This document shows positions 38,837 through 48,176 of a stretch of 64,000 nucleotides of DNA, piece by piece. The stretch lies in contig NZ_JAAMRE010000005.1 in the NCBI RefSeq assembly GCF_013522705.1, positions 1-64,000 of the forward strand. Reading direction: 5' to 3'. A program made the translations under genes and the position numbers. Under the pieces are notes generated by a model. The model had not been told where the DNA came from, ran no database searches, and saw only the letters and a list, made by a program, of their open reading frames with translations. The DNA comes from Pseudomonas lurida (GTDB taxonomy: Bacteria > Pseudomonadota > Gammaproteobacteria > Pseudomonadales > Pseudomonadaceae). Position 1 is the first letter of the stretch. Each line of letters opens with the position of its first letter.

Positions 38837-39421
38837 TTATCCGATATTTGACAGTTTCAGCAGGTGACGCAGGTCGTTGAGCAGATCCTTGCCCTTGACC
38901 GTGGCGTCGTAGCGCAGAACCAGGTTGCCGTGGGGGTCGACGATCCACAGCTGCGCCTCACCCGGCGCGGCGGCGTTTCGGTTGAAGGTCGATAGATCCA
39001 GCACATAGCGTTGCAACTGCGGATATTCGGCCTTGAGCCTGGCGTCGTAGTCCGCACTCAGCGGCTGCGCGCTGGCCAGCGCGTGGCTGGCGCGGGAGGC
39101 ATCGCGCCCCAGACCGATCTGCAGCTGCCGGGCCAGATACACCAGTTGCCGGCAATCGGTGGCGCAGGCGGTGGGCGCGGTCACCAACAGTTGCCAGCGC
39201 TGCTCGTCGGCCTGCACGCCGATATCGGCGCGGGTCTGGCCATCACCGATCATCTCGCCGTGATAGCTGCGGCTGTCAGGCACCCAGAACTGCAGCTTGT
39301 ACATGAGCGTGGCCAACACCATCGGGCCGATGACCATCAGCAGGATCAGGATCAATTGCCAGCGACCTTTGCGGCGGTCGGGCAGCTCAGACAGGTCGGG
39401 TGGATTCATGGCCGCTCCCAT
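38837..39421 (-). CDS. Conserved cox-cluster membrane protein (PA0111-like)
   Basis: A 194-residue protein with one helix (~25-45) and a periplasmic part resembling a thioredoxin/SCO-like fold (WQLLVTAPTACATDCRQLVYLARQLQIGLG, LWIVDPHGNLVLRYD). It has a CATDC cysteine pair similar to the SCO CxxxC. It probably helps assemble the oxidase. ATG 39421 has AAGGAG upstream; ATG 39409 is an alternative. It overlaps the SURF1 gene by 35 bases. Confidence 0.75.
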   Translation of the reverse strand: MGAAMNPPDLSELPDRRKGRWQLILILLMVIGPMVLATLMYKLQFWVPDSRSYHGEMIGDGQTRADIGVQADEQRWQLLVTAPTACATDCRQLVYLARQLQIGLGRDASRASHALASAQPLSADYDARLKAEYPQLQRYVLDLSTFNRNAAAPGEAQLWIVDPHGNLVLRYDATVKGKDLLNDLRHLLKLSNIG

Positions 39422-40154
39422 GGGGCTTCTCCTTTTTTGTGTGGTGCCATCCGAGATAGAGATAAAGCGCCAGCAGCGCCACTGCCATGGCGAACCACTG
39501 CACGGCATACGCCAAGTGTTTTTCCGGCCCCATGGCCACTACCGGCCACTGGGTTTCGTAGGTGGCAGGGCCAGGTTCGGCGCGCAGCTCGTAGGCATAA
39601 CCGCTGCGGCCCAGCTCGGCCCACAATGCGACCGGGTGCAGTGCGGTGAGCAAGCGCGGCCAACTCGACACGACCGGGTCGGCCTGCAACTGGAAGGTCT
39701 CGCCCGGTGCCACGTACACCCAGGCGTCGAGATTCAGCGGTTGTTCAGGGGTGGTAAAGGCCGGCGGCGTGCGCCGGTCCGGCCAGGGCAGCCAGCCGCG
39801 ATTGAGCAGCAACCACAGACCGCTGGCCTGGTCATGGAAGGGTTGCAGCAGCTCGACGCCGGCCTTGCCATCGCGCATGCGGTTGTCGAGCAGTACGCTG
39901 TGTTCGGCATCGAACCGCCCGCGCAGGTGAACTCGGCGAAATGCGGGGTCCACCTGTTGCGTGAGCTGGTCGCTGGTGATGGGTTCGGCGGCGCGGCGCT
40001 CTGCGTAGCTGTCCATCAACGCCTGCTTTTCCTGGCCGCGAGACAGCTGCCAGCAGCCCAGCCCCACCATCAGCGGTAACAGCAGCAGCACCACTACCGT
40101 CGGCGCGATACCGGGACGAAAGCGCTGCCAGGCACTGGCTATACTGGATTCCAT
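39387..40154 (-). CDS. SURF1 family cytochrome oxidase assembly protein
   Basis: A 255-residue protein with N- and C-terminal helices (~15-35 and ~215-235) around a periplasmic domain. Family motifs are GCWQLSRGQEK, FDAEHSVLLDNR and LLNRGWLPW. SURF1 helps insert heme A into CoxA. It is divergent from the small DUF2909 gene 33 bases away. Confidence 0.9.
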   Translation of the reverse strand: MESSIASAWQRFRPGIAPTVVVLLLLPLMVGLGCWQLSRGQEKQALMDSYAERRAAEPITSDQLTQQVDPAFRRVHLRGRFDAEHSVLLDNRMRDGKAGVELLQPFHDQASGLWLLLNRGWLPWPDRRTPPAFTTPEQPLNLDAWVYVAPGETFQLQADPVVSSWPRLLTALHPVALWAELGRSGYAYELRAEPGPATYETQWPVVAMGPEKHLAYAVQWFAMAVALLALYLYLGWHHTKKEKPHGSGHESTRPV

Positions 40155-40187
40155 CGCCCCTCCCCTTGAAAGCCCAGGAGCCGCACC

Positions 40188-40391
40188 ATGCTCAAAGCAG
40201 CCATTGCCCTGATGCTGATCGCGACCGTCGTGAGCCTGTTCAGTGGCTTGTTCTTCCTGGTCAAGGACGAGGGCCACTCCAGCCGCCTCGTCACCGCCCT
40301 GACCGTGCGCGTGGTGCTGGCCGTGATCACCCTGGGATTGATCACCTGGGGCTTTTTCAGCGGCCAGCTGGTGTCGCACGCGCCGTGGTGA
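40188..40391 (+). CDS. DUF2909 twin-transmembrane protein
   Basis: A 67-residue protein of two hydrophobic helices separated by KDEGHSSRL. It fits DUF2909, annotated as a twin transmembrane protein in cox clusters. It is the only rightward gene in the cox locus, wedged between surf1 and coxC and convergent with coxC (6-base gap). The function is unknown; the position suggests oxidase assembly or stability. Confidence 0.85.
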   Translation: MLKAAIALMLIATVVSLFSGLFFLVKDEGHSSRLVTALTVRVVLAVITLGLITWGFFSGQLVSHAPW

Positions 40392-40397
40392 AACGCC

Positions 40398-41285
40398 TCA
40401 CAGCACGTATACGAAGAAAAACAGGCCGATCCACACCACATCCACAAAGTGCCAATACCAACTGGCCGCTTCGAAGCCGAACTGGTGCTCGGCATTGAAA
40501 TGCCCACGCAGGATGCGCATCAGCATCACAAATAGAATGACCGTGCCGATGGTGACGTGGGCGCCGTGGAAACCGGTGAGCATAAAGAACGTCGCGCCGT
40601 ACACGCCCGAGCCCAATGTCAGGCCCAGTTCCTTATATGCATGGATATATTCCTCAGCCTGGAACCCCAGGAACGCCAGGCCCAGCAGAACAGTGATAGC
40701 CAACCAGAGTTTCAGCGCGCCGCGATGGCCTTTGCGCAGGGCATGGTGGGCGATGGTGATGGTGACGCTGGAACTGACCAGCAGAATCGTATTAACCAGC
40801 GGCAAGCCCCACGGGCTGATAGTGCCTTCCGGCGCGGGGTAGAGTTTCGGGTCCGGGTTGTTGAGCAACGGCCAGGCAAATTCAAAGTTCGGCCACAGCA
40901 TGTGCGCAATGCCTTTGGGCCCTTCGCCGGCCAACGCGGGACCGGACACATGGCGCACATAGAACAGCGCGCCGAAGAACGCGATAAAGAACATCACTTC
41001 GGAAAAGATGAACCAGCTCATCCCCCAGCGAAACGAGCGATCCATCTGCGCACTGTACAAACCGGCGCGACTTTCCTTTATTACCGCGCCGAACCAGCCG
41101 AAGAGCATGTAGGCCAACAGCAAGCCACCGACGAAAAAGATCCACGGCCCGTGGGATTCCGGGCGCGCCGCCTTGAGATCGTTGAACCACAGGCCCAGGC
41201 CGTACACGGTGATCAACAGGCCAAACGTGGCAATTATTGGCCATTTGCTTTGCGCTGGTACGTAGTACGTATCATGAGTCGACAT
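40398..41285 (-). CDS. coxC: Cytochrome c oxidase subunit III
   Basis: A 295-residue, seven-helix subunit III. Features are the N-terminal THDTYYVPAQSKWP, the internal WGMSWFIFSEVMFF with the conserved glutamate, and the C-terminal FHGAHVTIGTVILFVMLMRI and WYWHFVDVVWIGLFFFVYV. It stabilises the core of the aa3 oxidase. Confidence 0.95.
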   Translation of the reverse strand: MSTHDTYYVPAQSKWPIIATFGLLITVYGLGLWFNDLKAARPESHGPWIFFVGGLLLAYMLFGWFGAVIKESRAGLYSAQMDRSFRWGMSWFIFSEVMFFIAFFGALFYVRHVSGPALAGEGPKGIAHMLWPNFEFAWPLLNNPDPKLYPAPEGTISPWGLPLVNTILLVSSSVTITIAHHALRKGHRGALKLWLAITVLLGLAFLGFQAEEYIHAYKELGLTLGSGVYGATFFMLTGFHGAHVTIGTVILFVMLMRILRGHFNAEHQFGFEAASWYWHFVDVVWIGLFFFVYVL

Positions 41286-41320
41286 GTATTCGCTCTCCTG
41301 ATTGAGCGGGCAAACAGTAG

Positions 41321-41872
41321 CTAGCCGCCGCTGTGGGCGGCCACGGGCGGTTGGCGCGCGGTGATATCAAACAGCGTGTACGCCAGGGTCAGATGCTTCA
41401 CATCCTTGGGCATGTCACGGTCGACGATGAACCGCACGGGCATTTCGATGCGCTCGCCGGGCTGCAGCACTTGCTGTGTGAAGCAAAAGCACTCGGTTTT
41501 GTGGAAGTACACCGCCGCTTCGGCCGGGGAAATGCTCGGGATCGCCTGCGCAGTCATCGGTTTTTTGCTGGGGTTGTAGGCTACGAACAGCATCTCGTTG
41601 ACCGCCCCGGGGTTGACCACCAGCTCATCGGCCTTGGAGCGAAATTCCCAGACCATGTCGATGGCATTAGTGGCCAGAAACTGCACGCGCACTTGGCGCG
41701 ACGGGTCCACTACCTGCGAGCCCTCGTACTGCCCTGCGGTCTTGCCGTTGATGCCGAACGCCTTGCACATCACGTCATAGATGGGCACCAGCGCGAAGCC
41801 GAAGGCGAACATCGCCACTACCAGGATCAACAGCCGGGTGACCAGGCGCTTGAGGGGCACGGAGTCAGCCAT
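41321..41872 (-). CDS. ctaG: Cytochrome c oxidase assembly protein CtaG/Cox11
   Basis: A 183-residue protein with one N-terminal helix (~10-32) and a periplasmic beta domain. The copper site is FHKTECFCFTQQ, with partner PVRFIVDRDMP. It delivers copper to the CuB site of CoxA. ATG 41872 is preferred; the longer in-frame start runs into a REP element. Confidence 0.92.
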   Translation of the reverse strand: MADSVPLKRLVTRLLILVVAMFAFGFALVPIYDVMCKAFGINGKTAGQYEGSQVVDPSRQVRVQFLATNAIDMVWEFRSKADELVVNPGAVNEMLFVAYNPSKKPMTAQAIPSISPAEAAVYFHKTECFCFTQQVLQPGERIEMPVRFIVDRDMPKDVKHLTLAYTLFDITARQPPVAAHSGG

Positions 41873-41920
41873 GGCGTCCACCTGCTGCGCCGCAAACCAG
41901 GCTGATGTCGGCTGACATAC

Positions 41921-41949
41921 CGTCATCGCGGGCAAGCCCCCTCCCACAA
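41921..41949. repeat. Single REP inside the cox operon
   Basis: CGTCATCGCGGGCAAGCCCC followed by CTCCCACA in the 90-base gap between coxA and ctaG. A lone REP within an operon may pause RNA degradation or transcription and set unequal expression. Confidence 0.7.
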
Positions 41950-41962
41950 GGGATCAGCGTCT

Positions 41963-43552
41963 TCATTTGACCTCCGGCGGCGTGGTGAAGGTGTGGTACG
42001 GCGCCGGCGATGGAATGCTCCATTCCAACCCTTCGGCGCCATCCCACGGTTTGGCCGGTGCCGGTGGGCCGCCACGGATGCACTTGATCACGATAAACAG
42101 GAAGAAGATTTGCGTGGCGCCAAACATGAACGCGCCGATCGACGACACCATGTTGAAGTCGGCGAACTGCAGGTTGTAGTCCGGCACCCGCCGCGGCATG
42201 CCGGCCAGGCCCACGAAGTGCATCGGGAAGAACGCCATGTTCATGCCCACGAAAGACAGCCAGAAGTGCAGCTTGCCCAGGGTTTCGTCGTACATGTGGC
42301 CGGTCCATTTCGGCAGCCAGTAGTACGCCGAAGCGAAAATGCCGAAGATCGCGCCGGGCACCAGTACGTAATGGAAGTGCGCCACCACGAAGTAGGTGTC
42401 GTGGTATTGGAAGTCCGCCGGCGCAATGGCCAGCATCAAGCCGGAGAAACCGCCGATGGTGAACAGGATCACGAAGGCCACGGCGAACAGCATCGGCGTC
42501 TCGAAGGTCAGCGAGCCTTGCCACATGGTGCTGACCCAGTTGAACACCTTCACCCCCGTCGGCACGGCGATCAGCAACGTGGCGTACATGAAGAATAACT
42601 CGCCCACCAGCGGAATGCCCACCACGAACATATGGTGCGCCCACACGATGAACGACAGGAACGCGATGCTCGCCGTGGCGTAGACCATCGAGGTGTAGCC
42701 GAACAGCGGCTTGCGCGAAAAAGTCGGGATGATCGAGCTGACGGCGCCGAAGGCCGGCAGGATCATGATGTACACCTCGGGGTGGCCGAAGAACCAGAAC
42801 ACGTGCTGGAACAGCACCGGATCACCGCCACCGGCGGCACTGAAGAAGCTGGTGCCGAAGTGAATATCCATCAGCATCATGGTCACGCAGCCCGCCAGCA
42901 CCGGCATCACCGCAATCAGCAGGAAGGCGGTGATCAGCCAGGTCCACACAAACAGCGGCATCTTCATCAACGTCATGCCGGGGGCGCGCAGGTTGAGGAT
43001 GGTGGCGACCACGTTGATCGCACCCATGATCGAGCTGATGCCCATCAGGTGGATGGCGAAGATGAAAAACGTCACGCTTTGCGGCGCATACGTGGTGGAG
43101 AGCGGCGCATAGAAGGTCCAGCCGAAATTCGGCCCTCCGCCCGGCGTGAACAAGGTCGACACCAGCAACAGGAACGCCGCCGGCAACAGCCAGAAGCTGA
43201 AGTTGTTCATGCGTGGCAGCGCCATGTCGGGCGCGCCGATCATCAGCGGTATCATCCAGTTGGCCAGGCCGACAAACGCCGGCATTACCGCGCCGAACAC
43301 CATGATCAGACCGTGCATCGTGGTCATCTGGTTGAAGAACGCCGGCTCCACGATCTGCAACCCCGGCTGAAATAACTCGGCGCGGATCACCATGGCGAAG
43401 GAGCCGCCCAGCAGGAACATGGTGAAGGCGAACCACAGATACATCGTGCCGATGTCCTTGTGGTTGGTGGTCAGCACCCAGCGCATCAATCCTTTGGCGG
43501 GGCCGTGGGCGTGGTCACTGGCGTGGCCATGGTCATCGATCACAGCGCTCAT
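41963..43552 (-). CDS. coxA: Cytochrome c oxidase subunit I
   Basis: A 529-residue heme-copper oxidase subunit with twelve helices. The heme a ligand is in TMHGLIMVFG, CuB and the His-Tyr crosslink in FGHPEVYIMILP, and heme a3/CuB histidines in VAHFHYVLV. It reduces oxygen to water and pumps protons. ATG 43552 begins after AGGAGAAC; upstream codons are not family-like. Confidence 0.97.
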   Translation of the reverse strand: MSAVIDDHGHASDHAHGPAKGLMRWVLTTNHKDIGTMYLWFAFTMFLLGGSFAMVIRAELFQPGLQIVEPAFFNQMTTMHGLIMVFGAVMPAFVGLANWMIPLMIGAPDMALPRMNNFSFWLLPAAFLLLVSTLFTPGGGPNFGWTFYAPLSTTYAPQSVTFFIFAIHLMGISSIMGAINVVATILNLRAPGMTLMKMPLFVWTWLITAFLLIAVMPVLAGCVTMMLMDIHFGTSFFSAAGGGDPVLFQHVFWFFGHPEVYIMILPAFGAVSSIIPTFSRKPLFGYTSMVYATASIAFLSFIVWAHHMFVVGIPLVGELFFMYATLLIAVPTGVKVFNWVSTMWQGSLTFETPMLFAVAFVILFTIGGFSGLMLAIAPADFQYHDTYFVVAHFHYVLVPGAIFGIFASAYYWLPKWTGHMYDETLGKLHFWLSFVGMNMAFFPMHFVGLAGMPRRVPDYNLQFADFNMVSSIGAFMFGATQIFFLFIVIKCIRGGPPAPAKPWDGAEGLEWSIPSPAPYHTFTTPPEVK

Positions 43553-43610
43553 GGCCGTTCTCCTGCAAAAGAAGGGGCGGGGCGGTTCAGGGCATTTGCA
43601 ATGAAAGAAG

Positions 43611-44738
43611 TCATTTGCTTTCCGCCTGCTTGATGGCCAACACATCTTTAGGCGTGACCATGTCGCCCTTGTTGTTGCCCCACGCGTTGCGCTCGTAGGT
43701 CACTACGGCGGCGATATCCACTTCCGAGAGCTGCTTGCCGAACGCGGCCATCGCAGTGCCAGGCTTACCGTGGTAGACAAGGCTCAGGTGATCGGCCGCA
43801 GGCCCGGTGGCAATTTTCGAGCCCTTGAGCGCCGGGAACATCGGCGGCAAGCCCTGGCCCTCAGCCTGGTGACAGGCCACGCAAGTGGTGTGGTAAACCT
43901 TGTCGCCACGGGCCACCAGCTCTTCAAGGGTCCACTCTTTGGAGGTCAGCTCCTTGAGCTTGGCGGCGTCGGCCTTGCGCTCGCCGAGCCAGGTGTCGTA
44001 GTCGGCCTTGGATTTGACCTCCACCACGATGGGCATGAAGCCATGGTCCTTGCCGCACAGCTCAGCGCATTGACCACGGTAGAGGCCAGGCTTTTCGATA
44101 CGGGTCCAGGCTTCGTTGACGAATCCGGGGATGGCGTCACGCTTGACCGCAAACGCCGGCACCCACCAGGAGTGGATCACATCGGCGGCGGTCACCAGAA
44201 AGCGCACCTTGGCGCCCACCGGCAGCACCAGCGGCTGGTCGACTTCCAGCAGGTAGTGCTCGCCCTTGGTGGCCTGGTTGCGGATCTGCTCGGCAGGCGT
44301 AGCCAGGTTGCTGAAGAATTCAACATCCTGGCCCAGGTATTTGTAATGCCATTTCCACTGGTAGCCGGTGACCTGGATATCGATGTCCGACTCACTGCTG
44401 TCGTAGATATTGATCAGGGTCTTGGTGGCCGGGATGGCCATCGCGATCAGGATCAGCAGGGGCACGACAGTCCAGAGGATTTCCACGGTGGTGCTCTCGT
44501 GGAACTTGGCCGCGACCTGGCCGGTGGAGCGGCGGTGGACGATCATCGACCAGAACATGGCGCCGAACACGACGATGCCGATCACTACACAGATCCAGAA
44601 AATGGTCATGTGCAGGTCAAACACCGCGTGACTGACTTCTGTCGCCCCTGGCGCCATATTCGTGGTCCAGGCGGCGTGCGCCTGGCCGAATACCGACCAC
44701 AACAGGAGGCCCATCCAAACATGTGGATGTCGCATCAT
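43611..44738 (-). CDS. coxB: Cytochrome c oxidase subunit II with C-terminal heme c domain
   Basis: A 375-residue subunit. A signal peptide is followed by two helices (~45-65, ~90-108). The CuA domain carries GQCAELCGKDHGFMP with HSWWVPAF upstream. The last ~100 residues form a c-type cytochrome domain (CVACH, with later methionine), so this is the caa3-like form of subunit II. It accepts electrons from soluble cytochrome c. It is the first gene of the leftward cox operon. Confidence 0.95.
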   Translation of the reverse strand: MMRHPHVWMGLLLWSVFGQAHAAWTTNMAPGATEVSHAVFDLHMTIFWICVVIGIVVFGAMFWSMIVHRRSTGQVAAKFHESTTVEILWTVVPLLILIAMAIPATKTLINIYDSSESDIDIQVTGYQWKWHYKYLGQDVEFFSNLATPAEQIRNQATKGEHYLLEVDQPLVLPVGAKVRFLVTAADVIHSWWVPAFAVKRDAIPGFVNEAWTRIEKPGLYRGQCAELCGKDHGFMPIVVEVKSKADYDTWLGERKADAAKLKELTSKEWTLEELVARGDKVYHTTCVACHQAEGQGLPPMFPALKGSKIATGPAADHLSLVYHGKPGTAMAAFGKQLSEVDIAAVVTYERNAWGNNKGDMVTPKDVLAIKQAESK

Positions 44739-45106
44739 TGCGAGTTCCCCTTATCGTTCTTGTTATCCCGCCGGTTGTGCACCTGCGTCGAAGGGAGCGG
44801 CTTCCATACTGCTTACAACCGCTTAGCCTTGCCTGCTTATGCAGTCTGGCGTCATCAGCTAATCGCGTACAAATCCGAGTATAGACAGGGTCTGCAACCC
44901 CGCAATGTGTAGGGGCAAATGAGCGAAAATGATCGGAGAAACTCAATAAACCCGGGTGCGGAATCGTTTTTCCGACGAACGATGGCTATTCGATATAACC
45001 CCCGCGCATAACCGTGAAATAATTATGACAAATGCGTCTTAGCCGCTCGTATAAACGAGCTAACTTATGCTGTCCCTATTCCTACACCTGCTTGACTGGA
45101 GCCTTC
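44739..45106. other. Divergent regulatory region upstream of coxB
   Basis: 368 bases with no gene. They must hold the cox operon promoter (left side) and that of the rightward PA0104-like gene. A 16-base palindrome GCTCGT-ATAA-ACGAGC lies at 45045-45060, near a TATGCT -10-like hexamer at 45065-45070. It could be an operator, but no regulator is identified. Confidence 0.45.
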
Positions 45107-45754
45107 ATGAACACCGCCGCATTGCGCGAGCAGATTTCCCGTGCCCATCAACACGAAGCCACAACGGGCCAGCTTGCCCTGCAACTGGAAAAACAATTGC
45201 CGGATCTGCATTCGGCCATTTCCCTTGCTGATGATGATCGCAACTTAGTCATGACCCGCTTCGTCACCGCTTACATCGATCTTGTCCCGGAGTTGCTCGA
45301 GGCCGCCAACGACGTGGCCCGCGAAGCCGGTATCGAAAGCCAGATCAAGCCTGTGCTGAAGATCGCCGAGCATTTTTTCCTGCAGCCGCCCGCCATGCTG
45401 GAAGGTCATGAAGGGCTCGACGGCCTGCTGGACGAAGCGTACCTGGCCCATCGTCTGGTGGAAGAGGTCAACGACTTGTATATCAAACACTTTGGCCAGC
45501 CTCTGATTCCGGCGGATACCACCGTGGCCAACGTGATTGCCCATCAGTTGATCGGCGAAACGTTCGCCAACCAACTGGATGAAGTCGTACACCATGCCGT
45601 GGATGAAATGCTCAACGAAGACAGCTTTGCGCTGGAATCCGTCGAAGCCTATCGCGAGCAGCTCAAAAGCCCGGAAACGGAAGCGGCGTGGAAGCGCTGG
45701 CCGTGCCTTTCCCGCCAGCTGGGGGTTGAACTGGCGCTGGATCGCCCGGCTTAA
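45107..45754 (+). CDS. Conserved hypothetical protein (PA0104-like)
   Basis: A 215-residue all-helical soluble protein that I cannot assign to a functional family. It is rich in D, E and L with motifs FLQPPAMLEGHEGLDGLLDEAYLAHRLVEEVND. There is no signal peptide. It starts at ATG 45107 after a GGAG site and stands alone between the cox and SulP loci, as in other pseudomonads. Confidence 0.65.
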   Translation: MNTAALREQISRAHQHEATTGQLALQLEKQLPDLHSAISLADDDRNLVMTRFVTAYIDLVPELLEAANDVAREAGIESQIKPVLKIAEHFFLQPPAMLEGHEGLDGLLDEAYLAHRLVEEVNDLYIKHFGQPLIPADTTVANVIAHQLIGETFANQLDEVVHHAVDEMLNEDSFALESVEAYREQLKSPETEAAWKRWPCLSRQLGVELALDRPA

Positions 45755-45766
45755 ACTTTCAATCTG

Positions 45767-45796
45767 ATGTGGGAGGGAGCCGGTCCTCTCCCACAT
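45767..45796. terminator. Hairpin between convergent PA0104-like and sulP genes
   Basis: ATGTGGGAG ... CTCCCACAT, a 9-bp stem resembling the outer part of the local REP sequence. It is placed between two converging stops. Confidence 0.55.
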
Positions 45797-45811
45797 GTTG
45801 ATTCGACTCCG

Positions 45812-47359
45812 TCAGCCGATAGAGGGTGCCGAGCCGATCCCCGTCGTCATCCTGATGCGGCCTTCGAGCCTGCGTTTCAACCCTCGCGCTTCAATCACCA
45901 ACTTCGACCCTTTGGCAGCATTGGCCCGCCCCCATTCTTCCAGCAACTCCAGACAGGAATGATCGATGTAACTCAGGTTATTGAGCGGCACATGCACAGT
46001 GGTGCCGGCCGGCACGGTCGACAGCACCTGGGTCAGCGCCGGCACTTTGAGAAATGTCGCCGCGCCGATCAAGCGCAACTCCATCTCACCGTCCTGAGGC
46101 AGATCAATCAGGCTCACCTTCAAGCGTGACGCCTTGAACGCGAGCTTGACCAGCGTCAGACCAAAACCCACCAGCACGCCGGTCAGCAAGTCGGTGAAGA
46201 TGATCGCCAGTGCGGTCGCGGCATAGGTAAACATCGGCATCCGGCCATAACGTCCCAATGCCTTGAAGGCCTTGAGGTCAACCAGCTTGATCCCGGTGTA
46301 CACCAGCACACCCGCCAGGCTCGCCACCGGAATGCTTTGCAGCACGCTCGACAGCAGCAGCACAAAACCCAGCAGCCACACGCCGTGAAACATGGCAGAC
46401 AATCGCGTGGTAGCACCAGCCTGTACGTTGGCCGAACTGCGCACGATTACACCGGTCATCGGCAAGGCGCCCACCAGGCCGCACAGCATGTTGCCTACGC
46501 CTTGGGCGGACAATTCCTTGTCGAAATCGGAACGTTGACCACTGTGCATGCGATCCACAGCGGCCGCGGAGAGCAGGGTTTCGGCACTGGCAATAAACGC
46601 AACGGCAAACGCGGCGATCAGCAATTGTGGGTCGGCCAGGTTGAGCAGGTCGCTGGGGCGCAGCCAGTCGATCGCGTCGGCGAGGTTCTCGGGCACCTCA
46701 ACCCGCTTGACCTGCAACGCCAGCACCAGGCTGGTGACCGTGGCCAGGCCGACACCGAGCAGGGCGCCCGGCACGAAGCGCAGCGACTGCGGGCGCAGCT
46801 TGTCCCACAGGTACATCACCAGCATCGTGGACAAGCCGAGCACTCCCGCCTGCCAGCCGAGGCCGCCGCCGAGGGTGGGGATAGCTTCGACCAGTGCGGC
46901 CGGGAAGCCCGCCAGGTTATCCAGCCCTGAAGGCTTGGGCGCGCCATCGAGCATCACATGAATCTGCGACAGCACAATCAGCACGCCAATGCCCGCCAGC
47001 ATGCCGTAGACCACCGCCGGTGCCGTCACGCGGAACCAGCAGCCCAGACGCAAACGCCCGGCCGCCAGTTGCAGAAACCCCGCCAACAACAGGATCGGCC
47101 CCAGCATCAGCATGCCGTGCTGGCGCACCAACTCGAACACCAGCACCGCCAAACCCGCCGCCGGGCCGCTGACTTGCAGCGGCGACCCCGCCAGCCAGCC
47201 CACCACGAGGCCACCGATAATACCGGTGATCAGGCCCTTGGCCGGCGGCATGCCGGACGCAATGGCGATACCCATGCACAAGGGCAGGGCGACCAGAAAC
47301 ACAACCACCGAAGCAAGCAACTCCCGTGGCAATACAGCTTTCAATTGAGCAGCACGCAT
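45812..47359 (-). CDS. SulP family anion transporter (probable bicarbonate)
   Basis: A 515-residue SulP permease with about ten to twelve helices (N-terminal RELLASVVVFLVALPLCMGIA) and a C-terminal STAS domain (TTVHVPLNNLSYIDHSCLELLEEWG). It starts 86 bases after the beta carbonic anhydrase gene in the same direction. SulP/carbonic anhydrase pairs suggest bicarbonate uptake, though sulfate is not excluded. Confidence 0.88.
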   Translation of the reverse strand: MRAAQLKAVLPRELLASVVVFLVALPLCMGIAIASGMPPAKGLITGIIGGLVVGWLAGSPLQVSGPAAGLAVLVFELVRQHGMLMLGPILLLAGFLQLAAGRLRLGCWFRVTAPAVVYGMLAGIGVLIVLSQIHVMLDGAPKPSGLDNLAGFPAALVEAIPTLGGGLGWQAGVLGLSTMLVMYLWDKLRPQSLRFVPGALLGVGLATVTSLVLALQVKRVEVPENLADAIDWLRPSDLLNLADPQLLIAAFAVAFIASAETLLSAAAVDRMHSGQRSDFDKELSAQGVGNMLCGLVGALPMTGVIVRSSANVQAGATTRLSAMFHGVWLLGFVLLLSSVLQSIPVASLAGVLVYTGIKLVDLKAFKALGRYGRMPMFTYAATALAIIFTDLLTGVLVGFGLTLVKLAFKASRLKVSLIDLPQDGEMELRLIGAATFLKVPALTQVLSTVPAGTTVHVPLNNLSYIDHSCLELLEEWGRANAAKGSKLVIEARGLKRRLEGRIRMTTGIGSAPSIG

Positions 47360-47444
47360 GATGGCTCTCCCGAGGCATTCGCCGGGCGCGGTAAAGCCTG
47401 GCTGCGTCCATGGCAGCCACCGCTTTACCCGGCAGGGAAGTGTT

Positions 47445-48176
47445 TTAGAAGCGCGCTTTAGGCGTCGCGCAAGGGATAGGTCCGGAACCGCTCAACGGTC
47501 GGAACGCCGATTCATCCGCATCGTAAGCGCGAATTTCGCTGGTCTCGATGTTGTAAATCCAGCCATGGATAAACAACTGACCGTTGGCCATGCGCGAAGC
47601 CACCGAAGGGTGGGTGCGCAAATGCTGCAACTGGGCGATGACGTTTTCTTCGGTCAGCACCTTCATGCTCTCGCCTTCATTGGCGCAGTCGCAGTTGTCA
47701 TGAACCATGGCCTTGGCGACCTCGGCGTGCCGCAGCCAGGCCTTGACCGTCGGCATCTTCTCCAGGCTGTCGGGGTTGAGGACCGCGCGCATGGCGCCGC
47801 AATCGGAATGCCCGCAAACGATGATGTGTTGTACCCCGAGGGCGAGTACCGCGTACTCGATTGCCGTGGACACACCGCCGTTCATCTGCCCGTATGGGGG
47901 CACTACGTTACCGACGTTACGGGTAACGAACAGGTCGCCGGGCGAACTTTGAGTAATCAGTTCAGGGACGATGCGCGAGTCGGCGCAGGTAATAAACATC
48001 GCCCTCGGGCTCTGGGCCGTGGCGAGTTTCTTGAAGAGTTCTTCCTGCTGAGGGAAGACGTCGTGATGGAAATGCAAAAAACCGTCAACGATATGCTGCA
48101 GCGCTGCATCGGCGGATTCCGCCACCTGAGGGGCTGATGCCGACGCAGCCAACGGCTGTTTATCCTTATCACTCAT
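47445..48176 (-). CDS. Beta-class carbonic anhydrase
   Basis: A 243-residue enzyme. Zinc ligands are in CADSR and in CGHSDCGA (H and C), with the family loop RNVGNVVPPYG. It interconverts CO2 and bicarbonate. A ~30-residue polar extension precedes the catalytic domain and is not a clear signal peptide, so cytoplasmic. It is upstream of the SulP gene, as PA0102-PA0103 in P. aeruginosa. Confidence 0.92.
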   Translation of the reverse strand: MSDKDKQPLAASASAPQVAESADAALQHIVDGFLHFHHDVFPQQEELFKKLATAQSPRAMFITCADSRIVPELITQSSPGDLFVTRNVGNVVPPYGQMNGGVSTAIEYAVLALGVQHIIVCGHSDCGAMRAVLNPDSLEKMPTVKAWLRHAEVAKAMVHDNCDCANEGESMKVLTEENVIAQLQHLRTHPSVASRMANGQLFIHGWIYNIETSEIRAYDADESAFRPLSGSGPIPCATPKARF

